Shown here in pieces: positions 41,408 through 51,890 of a stretch of DNA of 64,000 bases; position 1 is the first letter of the stretch, and each line of letters starts with the position of its first letter. The notes under the pieces were generated by a model. It saw only the letters and a program-made list of their open reading frames with translations. It did not search any database and was not told the DNA's origin. Origin of the DNA: Chromobotia macracanthus (lineage: Eukaryota > Chordata > Actinopteri > Cypriniformes > Botiidae); contig JAZGTH010000005.1 in assembly GCA_036877525.1 (NCBI GenBank), positions 8,304,501 to 8,368,500 on the forward strand. Direction: 5' to 3'. The position numbers and the translations under genes are program-made.

Positions 41408-44400
41408 GTTGCAATCCAAACCACTGTAAAACCAATTGTAAGGCAACTTCAGCTGATAAACACAACTGGTTTTTGGCAAAGCGCAAAATGATCAAGCGCA
41501 TTCTGTGAAACATCTCTACATTCCAATTTGCAGGTTGTCTAGTTCACCGTTTCAGTGCTCCAGCATCACTGTGAAATGAAGGGGGCATTTGGGATAACTG
41601 CCTTCATAATAACTGCAGCACACAAACAAACAGAGCTGTAGCCAGAGACATTCACCGAGTAAATGTGACGCCTGATTCTAAAGTGAGGAAACGGTCACAG
41701 AACACACATTAAGGAAATTCATAATAGGAAGCTCAGCAGTAACTTTAAAACTGCATTGGCCAGCCCCTTCCAGCACTAAAGGACATACTGAGAATGTTAT
41801 GCTGAAATAAACAATCCTGCTAGACCTGGGTTCTCTTCTTTACATGTAAAGGGCACAATAACATGCCTTTGCTGACAGGCAAATCTGGCTGATACATCAG
41901 TGGATGACAAATATGACTGAAAGCAGCTTATTCCCCAACGCTACTGTGAGTCCATCAATGCACTCTGAGTGACCAGATTACTGAATATCTGTTCAGAGAG
42001 TGCAAAAAAAATTGTTACATGATTACAGGCATTTACAGCTCACAGTGTTAAGGACAAGGAGATTTTGTAGAGGCAAAATAATTTTACACTATTGGATTAC
42101 AGTAACTCATCATATATCCATCTCGACTTCTCTATCTCTCACTCTCTCCCTGTACACGTTTTATGTATGTGTGTGTTTACTAACCATAACCATATTTACA
42201 TAACCATTTTGTGAATATCATGTGTGATAAACATTGGCCCTGTAAAGACCTCTTATATGTTAACTGCTCTCACACTATGGCTCAGTAGACACTGTATTTA
42301 GTTTCTTCCCCTGACACGCAGAACAGAATTGACTATAAACCACTTGACTTGACCTGCAGACTTGACTCAAGATCTAAATTAAGACTACTACCCTGTTTTT
42401 TACCAAATGGAGAATACCACTGCTCAAAAAAATCAATTCTCCCGAAAGAGATCTGCTTCTAGTATGGCTTGGTTCTTAGTTACGCAACATCAAGATCTAT
42501 ACTAACAATTAATTCTAATATGTCTTTGATATTGACATGAAAACCACAGAGCCTGTGGTAGTTTAGCAAATACAAACACTGTTTTTAATCTGATGTTGAC
42601 CTAAGCCACAGCACTTCCAGAGCACAATGGAATTCTTGCAATGTTGTTAGCTGAACACTAAAGATCGCCCCAGCAGGCCCACCCTATTGCATTTTACCAG
42701 ACACTGAAAGATTACAGGCTGACCTATTTTGTTTTATTAGGAGAACCGAATCCTTTTGACATAGTAGGTCAGAGGAGGCAGTACAAATGGCTACATATTT
42801 TCATTGTAAAACAAACATCGCCTGCGTATCTCGTCTTTCACACCTGCCCTTCAAGGGTGACCTGATAAAATAATTTTAATAAACCCTAAAGGACTGCAAA
42901 GGAGATGAGTAAGGTGGGTGTCAACCCTGTGCCTTGCTGATATAAAGCCCCGGTGATCGTGAGTGACGAGTCGAAACAGGAGGAGTGAAATACAAATTGT
43001 AATGTACCCAATGGTTCAACATCAGAACACAATAAAATGACAAGCGCAAAAAATAGGCTCACCGAGCACTTGTGAATTGGCTGTAATGAATGGACTGAAA
43101 CTCCAAAAGATTGCGTGCACATTTATCTTTTTGTCTGCATGCTGTGGCTGTAAGCCACAAAAAGCTCTGAACAATACAAGCTGTGAACAAAGAGAACTAT
43201 CAAAGAACGAATTGTTATCCAAAAAAGAGCCAACAACTTCCAAGTCATTTAACATCTTCAATAGATCCAACAAGTTCAATTCATGCTGGATGGACCAGAT
43301 ACAGTATGTAATCCAGCATCTTGGGATTTCCAAATTATGAACAGACAAACCTCCAAGCGTTTGACTTTGTAGTGATTTCTGAACCGAAGCGCTATCTTCT
43401 TTTATCTTCCAGCGTACCGCAAGAAAAACTCAATGGTGTTTATCAGAGAGCACTAAATCTTCATTTGAGTAGACGTAAGATAAACGGTTATGCTTCCCAA
43501 GGGACCTCACTTTATGATAACATACAAAGCCTCCCTCTCTTGATGGGGACTAGATATATTTTGAGAAAAGAGGAGTGATTAACCTTATACATTAGACTTC
43601 TGAGTGGGTGAGTTGTTCTTAAAGGTAATGCTAATGGGTGCTTGTAATCTCCATTTAATGAGAGCTCGCTCAGCATGAGCAGCTATATGATGTATGGCAA
43701 ACGGCTCCATCAACAGCTCTGCGACAGCACAGGATTGGAGTGGGAGGTTGTGGTGATGCTACGTTTCACAAGTTGATCCTACGGTTCCTCAAACTGTCTT
43801 CAAAACAGATTCACAGTCATATTAAACACCAAGAAATTCTCAATTTCCACCAAATGTTAAGATGCACTGGCATAATGACTGATTGTTTTGGCCTATAAAT
43901 ACTGTTCACTGAAAAACAGCTCACTCACTGATTCTTTTTATTGTGCTTATTTTTTCAGCACAAGCAATAATAGATAACAAATGTTTAAAGCTGCAATCCG
44001 TAACTCTTTGGGTTAAAAAAAAAAGACCAAAAACAATTAGTGAGCAAATACATGACAGACTAGTGTTTAATACTATATTCTTATCTTACCCACAATTGCA
44101 ACAAGAAGTTTATAGTACATTAAAATGTTGGGTCCAGTTTCCCAGGCAATGACCATTTGGCTTCATTTGACTTCAAAATATGTAATGAAAGGTACATAAA
44201 GTAATCTGCAATTTTATGTTTTAAACAGAGATGGCGGTAGAGAGGTGATAGTTACAGATTGCCGTTTTTAATGGCGTTTAAAAAAAGCATTAGAATAAAC
44301 TGAATCTAACTATTAAATGTAATTCTGTTTTTGGGTCTAGCAGCACTTTTTAAGCACATTTTGCTGGATAATAATCTCTGGTGTGATCCGTGAAGCGGTT

Positions 44401-47039
44401 GATTGCATGACAATGACTCTTGAAGATTCTCTTACTCAGCAAACAGGCATCCCAGTTTGGCTTCTGAAGAATAAAGTGTCCTTGTTAGACTTTTTTCCCC
44501 CAAACAAAGAGCAATTTTGAGGAAATTAGGATCAAACAACTCATATGCTGGTCAGCATGTACTTTGCCATCGGGGCATCCATTGTTATAAAACAAGAGAA
44601 TGTCATTACAGAATTTTAATCAAGACACAACTGCCTTTATTTACTGAAATAAATAAATCATTTAGACCATGAGCTGTGTTCACAATGGGTATGAATAGGA
44701 GCTATTGTTTTTTCAAAGTTAAAGAGTTCATTGATCATCTAGTGGCTAAAACAAGCACTGCATCTCGGCATCATCAATCATTACCATCAGGGCCAAGTCA
44801 TAAAGTGTCATTTAAAGAAAGCCACATGAAGTCACCTTTGCTAAACGACCACAAACTAAAGGAAATGTTCTCTAATCCCAAATATCCCGCTGCCAACCCC
44901 GATGTCAATATATTGCTTTCCTGTTTTTCTAATCAAGCCTCTTGTATTCTGTATGCAGTCAACAAATGAAAGCCATTAAGCAATTGAGGCAAATGGTGTT
45001 CAATAAAGCTCAATGATACCATAAAAATGACTACCATTCTCAAACAAACAAACAAATCCATTTATACATAATGTATATATCTATATCAATTTTAGATGTA
45101 TACATATTATACATGTAACATTTTTTAACAGCACCAGTAATCTGTTGAGCTACAGCCTGAACTGAGAGAATTAAGAGAGCTCTTGTCTTGCCTTGTGCTG
45201 TCATTTTACAGAGCAAAGCAACCAATCAATAGCATGGCGGGCATGGCAGACCCCAGCCGTAATCCTCAAAATATTCTTATGTGGATTAGCTTCTCCCCCA
45301 GCCATTTTCATTTTCACTCTGTAAGGTATTAGTCTGACAGCCAAGTGGAGCAAAACAAATAATACACACTTCAAAGGGGAAGAAATGTCTAATAACAGCA
45401 ACCTGGTTAAGCCACTGCTTTTTTCTATTTCCATATAAACTTATTTGCTGCAGGCCCTAAACAAGTTATTTGTTCTTCTATATGCTGTATACTAAATGCT
45501 TATCTGATTTGAAAGCATTCTCTCTGGCTAATGGAAACTGAGGGATTCCCTGAAATATGAGGCTATTGTCGATGCGGGGCTATTAGGCTTATAAGCCTGT
45601 CTCCTCTGCATTCAAAGAAATTGTGAGGAAGCACCAGAGAACAATTAAACAATGCTTAAAGCCTCTAAACAATGGGCACAACAGAGACTCTAAGCACTAA
45701 AAGAGCCAGAGGGGGTAGTAAAGGCAAATTCTGAGAGATTTAAACATGAGCAATGTTAACAATAGCTAGTACATATATACCGCAGGTTAATTCCTGATAT
45801 CTTACATTAATGCTACCCGTGTTGAAATATTGATTGAAACCTCTTTCTTTACATAATGATGGTCTAACCACCAGCCATTTCTGCGGCAATGCCTGTATTA
45901 CCCAGCTTGTATAAAAGGCCGTCTAATCCCACAGAAAAGACTAGGACGTTTTTGCAACAAGACGCGGCATATGATTTCAATGTAAGCACTATTGTATAAT
46001 GATGACAACCACTGTAGGATCAAATACTACCTTAAAATCACCTACTGACAAAAGCTCGAAACTTTCATTTAAAGGCCAGTTTTGGCAATATGTCTGAACA
46101 CCTTTTGCATTGCACAGAGGACTGCATACGCACTTCTAAAGAAAGAAATTCGCTTGTTTGGACTTGACATGTTTCCAATCACTGCGTACCTCTCCGTTTA
46201 CAAGAAGCGCGGATCTACTGTGAATGCATTTTAGTGAATGCACTTTATAAACTGTGTTTAATGCACATCTTTTTTTCTGAAAGCGTCGTTACTGCAAACG
46301 AGTTACAATCGACGCAACGCGACAAAACTACAACGCTCCCGTTATAATCAACGAGCGGATGCTTGCGTTGTATACAGGCTGTAAATACAGCATCTGTGAA
46401 GGTGCACATTTACACAAGACTTTCACAAGCAAACACAAAGCGCCTCAAGACCCACCACAGTGCCAAATAAACGACTACTCAATAAATAAACCTCTCGTAT
46501 TTTACCAGTGGAAATGTACTTGTTGACTCAGTTTAAACATTGCAATCGACTGCTGTTGGCAAGACATACAATTATGTGGCAACGTTAAGGAAGCTGGCCG
46601 AGGTTGAAGATAAGAAATGGTAAATAAACTGTTAGTCGGGGAATGACGGAGTAAATGTTGCTTTGTCACTCGATCTCCGCCACAAGCAACAATAATATTC
46701 CCTCACCTGCGAAGCCTCGGTGAATTATCGTATTCATTTGCAAAAGTAATAAGTCTGTGTTTATTTTTCACCGAAACTGAAAGAGTTGCTTTCACGGTTC
46801 CCTAGTTTACGTTGTGATCAATGCCTATGAGTTTTTTCATATCCCTAAGTACAAATGAAACAGGAGAGCTGTGCGATGCTGCCAAACACAGTTTGCTCCT
46901 ATAAATGCGCTACTCCGACCTTAAGCGAAACCAAAACCCGAGATATCAAACAAATCATTGTTAAATAGCATTACGAAACTTTGTTTAGTGAACTCATTCC
47001 CAGCCTTATGCGAGATGAAGGAGCCTCGGATGCTCGTCA
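41408..47039. other. Intronic sequence, no gene seen apart from MITE copy 5
   Basis: Mostly AT-rich. A 97-codon plus-strand frame at 44676-44969 has fairly balanced amino-acid composition but no recognisable domain and no obvious splice context. From about 46.2 kb the CpG content rises toward the promoter region. Confidence 0.4.
43984..44268 (-). mobile_element. MITE copy, 'GCTGCAATCC' family (copy 5)
   Basis: It begins TTAAAGCTGCAATCCGTAAC and ends GTTACAGATTGCCGTTTTTA, inverted-repeat ends of the same family. It has the same orientation as copy 1, shown by GAGCAAATACATGACAGACT early in the element and AAACAGAGATGGCGGTAGAG near its end. A homopolymer A run after the left end has lengthened it slightly. 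Confidence 0.75.
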
Positions 47040-47190
47040 TCCGTGCAACATCGTAACTACTGGAAACGTTTTTAAATGACTTGCAAACTCATCGCGACTG
47101 CAATAGCTATAAAGACTGCATTTTATTCACAATTGAAAAGCACTGGCCACCTATGCCCCAAGATCCACACGCACATTAAAAGCAACATTA

Positions 47191-47204
47191 ATGCAAATGC
47201 AAAT
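47191..47204 (+). promoter_or_regulatory. Overlapping double octamer (POU-factor) site
   Basis: The sequence ATGCAAATGCAAAT holds two exact ATGCAAAT octamers sharing two bases, preceded by ATTA. It lies about 540 bases inside the intron from the exon-1 splice donor, within the CpG-rich region. The octamer is the known binding site of POU proteins, including the neural POU3F and pluripotency POU5 classes. Single octamers occur by chance several times in a window this AT-rich, but an overlapping pair next to a promoter is less expected. Function is inferred. Confidence 0.35.
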
Positions 47205-47743
47205 CTATTGCGCTAATCCATCCAAACGCGAGCCGTTATGCCAGAAAAATGAAGCTCGGCGCTGCGTTAAATATAAGGGTCAGCAGTCTGTCGTGCTTCT
47301 CTCTCGGAAGACTGCTTTTGTCGTAATCAAAGCTATGCAATATATCTCTATCATATTTCTGGAACAACTGAGATGGAGGTAAAGCAATTCTAGTTTGTAA
47401 AATCACTGTGGCGGCGAGGAGCGTAGCGGTCCACTTTACTGCGTGACTCCCCGCATACACACGCAGAGACCCGCAGTAAAAACAACTGGGAAACATCTGC
47501 AGACTTTGTCGCGTCAAAGTTAAGCGAAACCGGATGAAAAATCCGCATACAGCTCGATGGCTCGAGTTGCAACCGCACATATCTAACTTTGCGAGCGAGC
47601 CCGCGGTACTTTTAACTATCACTTTCAATCCAAACGCCACACTGAGGGGAACCAAATCTCCGCTCAATGTCCGTCGCGCCGGCTTCACCATACGATCCGT
47701 TAACGTACGGCGGTGTTATTGAGTCCATAAGCATCATTCCTAC

Positions 47744-47816
47744 CTGTATGGATAGCTGCCGAAATGGTGAATAAAAGGAGGAGAGTAGCGAGAGATCCGT
47801 TGTTCGTGTTCGCCAT
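47744..47816 (-). CDS. First coding exon (signal peptide) of a probable Ig-superfamily cell-adhesion gene, CADM1-like
   Basis: Seen: reading the minus strand, an ATG at 47816 in a strong start context (A at -3, G at +4) opens 24 codons plus one base. It starts MANTNNGS, continues with a hydrophobic run (residues about 9-22, rich in L, F, I and A) and ends AIHT plus the first base of a Gly codon. The coding sequence stops at CAG|GTAGGA, a good 5' splice site (GT at 47743-47742), so the intron is phase 1. Without splicing the frame stops at about 47700. An in-frame ATG at 47834 would add MKQVSN, and the frame stays open up to an ATG at 47957. The 47816 start has the better context and gives the cleaner signal peptide. 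Known: in CADM and IgLON adhesion genes a signal-peptide exon ending in TG, in phase 1, precedes the first Ig domain, often across a huge intron. Inferred: a membrane adhesion protein, CADM1-like first, IgLON or another Ig-family gene second. No Ig exon lies in the window, so the family name is tentative. Confidence 0.68.
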
Positions 47817-48308
47817 GTTGGACACCTGCTTCATTCTGAAGCGGAGTTGAGCTTCACCTAAAGAAACGCGGGCTGAGCTTAATGAGATGCGGGGAGAGGG
47901 CGGAACAAACACCCATTCAAAAATCACTTCTACACACTTCAGCCAAATCAACCACACCGGATCCTATAACGTTTATGAATACGATCGTCTCTGTGTAAAT
48001 GTTCGCGTAAGAAATCGGATTGCCGGTTTCGCGAAAACACCCTGTTGATCATTCGTAACGGAGCTGATAGGAGCCGTACAATAACTTCCGACGGTGAATA
48101 TAGGCGGTATAAATCACGTCATGCAAAGTCACGGCAGATACAATCGTTAATGTGAATGCAAACATAATATGTTCATTTTGAAGGTCAATTAAAAAAAGGT
48201 ATCAAACAACTACGTGAGATATTTACATATTGTTTTTTTGATGTACGAGTCTTGAAGGCCACGAAATCACCACAAGATTTCTCGTAGTAGAAACAACTGC
48301 AGGAACTA

Positions 48309-48334
48309 TGGTTATGGTTATGGTTATGATTACT
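48309..48334 (+). repeat. Short GGTTAT tandem repeat
   Basis: Three to four units of GGTTAT with a G-to-A change in the last unit, followed by ACTACTGTGGTTACCATGG. It lies about 500 bases upstream of the exon-1 start codon. Confidence 0.6.
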
Positions 48335-48416
48335 ACTGTGGTTACCATGGGTTAACGTGTTCCCACTGTACCACAATATAACATCTTTAGAGAAAAACAG
48401 TGCCCCTAGTGGCGCT

Positions 48417-48417
48417 A

Positions 48418-48448
<31 letters not shown>

Positions 48449-48449
48449 C
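48417..48449 (+). repeat. (CT)n tract upstream of the promoter
   Basis: About 33 bases of CT with a TTTCTTTC end. On the minus strand, the coding strand of the nearby gene, it reads (GA)n and lies about 600 bases upstream of the start codon. GA/CT tracts near promoters can be targets of GAGA-type factors or keep nucleosomes open; that role here is inference. Confidence 0.85.
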
Positions 48450-50939
48450 ATAGTATAGCCATTTGTATATTACATTATTGTGTGACTCTTTCCGAGGAGA
48501 AAAACTTTAATCTGATGAGAAAACTGCCATGTAGGCTAATTCCTGAAAAGGGTTTAACTGTTTTTACAATGTTAATTGGAAGGGATATGTAACTCCTCTG
48601 AACTTCTGAATTCACAGAGGAATGAAGCCAAAATAAGAACGGCTAAGAGATATTAAATTTACACTCTGTAATTACTGAAATAATTCCATTTGAATCTCAG
48701 GAATTAGATTTGTTTGACAGTGGAAATAAAGTGGTAATAAAGTGAAAGAAATGGATTCATGACAAAATATGATAAGGAAATACAGCAGGGTAAAGATTTG
48801 ACTTAAGAATATTACTGATTATCAGAAGTACACGACATTACCAGGTGTAATCAGTTCATAAGTATTCTGAGTAAAAAGTTCCTGTCTGGTTCAGATATCT
48901 CCTCCCTCAAAATGAAAGGGACTTCTCATCAACATAATTATGTTGACTTTTTAATATAAGTTAATTGGGTGCTTTCTCAAATTGACTCACAGTTAGAGCC
49001 AGGGTTGCAAATTGATAAGGTAATCCAGGTAGCTCTACCCTTGGTGGCTCATTATGTTAATTCACTTGGAAGGCTCACAGGGCAAGTGCTTTGATTTCCT
49101 GGAGATGAACAGGAATTAAAGAAATGTTTATACAAGCTTTAGATTTTGATGATACACTCTAATGCTTGCAGCTGTAGATTCTTTTCTATGCTCTTTTCCT
49201 GATCAAGTTTTGCAGTAATTGGGGAATAATTATACTTCATGTAGAGGACCTAGTGAATCACGCCATAACTACTATAGCAGTAGTACACACTAGCATACTA
49301 AATGTAACTTTTTAAAACAATTTTCAATACTGTCAGGCTTAAAAAAAGAGCTTATAACTGCATTTCCAATATACTTGCTTTTTTACATTCAAAACCATTT
49401 AATAATATATTAACCTGTACTTAACCTAAGCAAATGCTCCACTCTTTAGCACAATATACACCAACATAACAGAAACTCTCTTAAATTCCAACATAAGAGA
49501 ACATTTATATTTTATTGTCTCCTTAACTCCCCTCATTTTCTTATCTTGCCTTAAAATGCATTTAAAAGCACTTACTCTCCCTATCCAGTCCCACACAAAG
49601 AATGCTGGGAAGTGGAAATATTCTGCCCAGGTTTAGCAATGCTACTTTAACACCACAAAAAAACATTCATGCAGTCCCAACTCAAATCGATTAATTGATT
49701 TGAAAGTTAATTGTTTGAACATATTGAAATTTTGGCAAACTTTGGAAGAAAAACTGTGCTGTATCAACTTGTTTAAACTAAGTGAATTGGAAAAGAAGCA
49801 AAACACCTTTTTGATATTGGTTTACATCAAAGCAACAACTAAAACTTTTATGCAGTCATGCAATACAGAACCAATCTTTTATGCAACCATAAGATACATA
49901 ACTGTTGTCAGTGATGTAAAATACATTTTAGGGTGCACCTTTCCTTTAAAGAATATCAAAGCTTGGGTTAGATGAAAGAAATGCCCCACAGTGGGCAACA
50001 GACAGCACAATGTTACGTCACAGCCAAACAGTCATGTTTTGACCTCTTGATAGCAAACTGATGGTGTCCTGAAAGTTCATAGATCTTTATTTTCCAGAGA
50101 AGTCACTATAAAAGCTCTTTAGTTAATGAAATCTTCCTGTTATTTATTGATTTTTCTCAAGGGTTTTGTCTTGCAGGCAAATAAGTGATATTTCATTTGT
50201 TATCAACACTAGAGTGCACATTTTGTCCCATGATACTAACTCAGCAGGGCTTTGCTATAATTATTCATTTAATGACATACCCAAAGCACATGACTTCTAC
50301 ACAATAAAGATTGATATGTACTCTGCATTATTGCATAGCATTATCTAATTCTGTAACCCACTTTGGCAAAGCGGTAAAAATTCTCTATGGATGCATAATA
50401 AATGATACTGTATGCTTTTAAAACACTAAAGCTAAAAGTATCTTGCTCATTGATATAAAAGAAAAAAATCTCAAATTTCTAAACAATCTGTTTATCTTAT
50501 ACAAAGATAAATGCCAGGATAATAGTTTTGCTGCTTGCAGAATTAGTTAAAATACATTAATGCAACATTTTAATACTTTATCACTGTGATAAACAACAGT
50601 TTTACAAAAAAGAAATACTTAATACGTTTTAAGCAATAACGTTTAATGATAAAATTAGACTGTTCCTACACAATCCTAATTTGTAAAACGTGCTTGTAAC
50701 CTTGCAACCAGAATACTTCCCCAGCTCTGCCAAATAATGTAGGATAAAACCAAATCATTACACCGGATGAACCAGGCCGGTTTTAGGATCAGTGGATATA
50801 CAGGGCTTAGCTACCTCAAAAACAAGCAAGCTAAGGTTATATCTGCACAGAGTTTGCATTTTTAAATAACGTTAATCTGTAAACATTGCATCACTTCTGT
50901 TACAACTTCAATTAATATTAAAAACATTGGTTTAAACGT

Positions 50940-51560
50940 CACAAATCCAAAGCCATGACGTCAAGCTGTTATTCCTTATTCATGAACGCAAACAAACTAA
51001 CGCGCACAGCAACGCAAACTGCGCGCAACGCCATTGACGAACGTAAAATCCGCTACTGCGCGATGGCTAGTCAGACGCTTGACTCGCTAGCGTCCTTTTG
51101 CACATACAAACTTTACTGTAATGCAATAAATAAGTGACAGTACACCTACCTGATGCGACAATTATTTTTTTCTTTAAAGAAATTCGATATTACCATAAAT
51201 CCACACTTTCCAAGTAAACAAACACATATCAATGAGATAAATAAGGCTAATTTATTCTAAACATTCCATTCTCATTGGCTGATACGTAAGTAAATTCTTA
51301 TCGACGATTGGTCATTTCACATGTCGGTCAACGTTAATTGAAAACGTCCACTTACGTAAAGCAGCGTAGACCCAGTTTAATATGTAAAAATCAGAACCGC
51401 GGAACTGAAGTATTTTATTTTACATTTTATTTTATTGTGCATGAAAACAATGATGAGTGGATGTTAATAAAAATATTCCGATCTTTACTGAAAAGTTTCG
51501 GGTATTAAACCCCGGTGCCACAAGCCTAGCTCCGCCCATGAGCCGTAATTATTTGACTTA
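50940..51560. promoter_or_regulatory. Second CpG-rich, promoter-like patch with full CRE
   Basis: CpG density jumps at 50995-51095. A complete palindromic cAMP-response element TGACGTCA lies at 50956-50963, two inverted CCAAT boxes (ATTGG) at about 51275 and 51308, a TTACGTAA bZIP site at about 51352, and a CTCCGCCC GC-box near 51530. It lies about 3.1-3.7 kb upstream of the exon-1 start codon. It could be an alternative promoter or 5' exon of the same gene, a divergent promoter, or a CpG-rich enhancer. The 60-codon plus-strand frame from 50955 has no recognisable features. Confidence 0.35.
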
Positions 51561-51785
51561 TTACCATAGAAGAGCATAAATGAGATACTAAAGCTTATTA
51601 ATTTCATAAAGTCCATAAAAGCTATTACAAAGGATTTCACCTTAGCTGGTTTAAGGTAATTATTTCTTTATTGTGTGCTTACATCAAATATTTTTATTTT
51701 GTAATAATATGAATATTTAATAATATGCATATTGACATTCCTTCAATGCTACTTAATATTGTATTGTTTATGACATTGAGTGTGA

Positions 51786-51890
51786 AGAACCCTTTGGTGG
51801 TCTATGAATAACATTCCTCTACTTTAACTTTTGTGAATGGAACCATACATGTACAAAGAACCTTTAAAGAGACTGTGTTTTAAGTGTGTA
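51786..51890. repeat. Possible fragment of an 'AAAGAACC' dispersed repeat
   Basis: GAAGAACCCTTTGGTGGTC, GTGAATGGAACCAT and CAAAGAACCTTTAAAGAG resemble words of repeats built from AAGAACCTTT units that are common in fish introns. It is short and diverged, and has no clear inverted ends. Confidence 0.28.

Larger units (their letters stand above)
1..47743 (-). other. 5' part of a very long first intron (no exon seen)
   Basis: Everything to the left of the exon-1 splice donor would be intron of the minus-strand gene, unless it also holds nested genes. I found no second exon: no stretch here translates to a recognisable Ig domain, and the open frames are short and scattered on both strands. An intron of at least 47.7 kb is large for a fish gene but normal for first introns of CADM and IgLON adhesion genes. 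The reading depends on the exon-1 call. Confidence 0.5.
47040..48130 (-). promoter_or_regulatory. CpG-rich promoter / 5' UTR region of the exon-1 gene
   Basis: This stretch is clearly richer in CG dinucleotides than the surrounding AT-rich DNA. It brackets the signal-peptide exon, extending about 300 bases upstream of the ATG and about 700 bases into the first intron. A GC-box-like GGGCGG lies at 47898-47903, roughly 80 bases upstream of the ATG. I see no clear TATA box at a suitable minus-strand position, which fits a dispersed CpG-type promoter. The exact start site cannot be set from sequence. Two overlapping POU octamers lie at 47191-47204. Confidence 0.5.

Noticed and set aside
47236..47691. 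151-codon minus-strand frame just downstream of the exon-1 donor
   Set aside because: It lies in the CpG-rich start of the intron, where long chance frames are expected. It has no recognisable domain and is removed by splicing if the exon-1 donor is used.
48400..48418. GCCCCTAGTGGCGCTA as a CTCF site next to the promoter
   Set aside because: It matches only 11 of 16 core positions and misses the central AG pair, so it was not listed.
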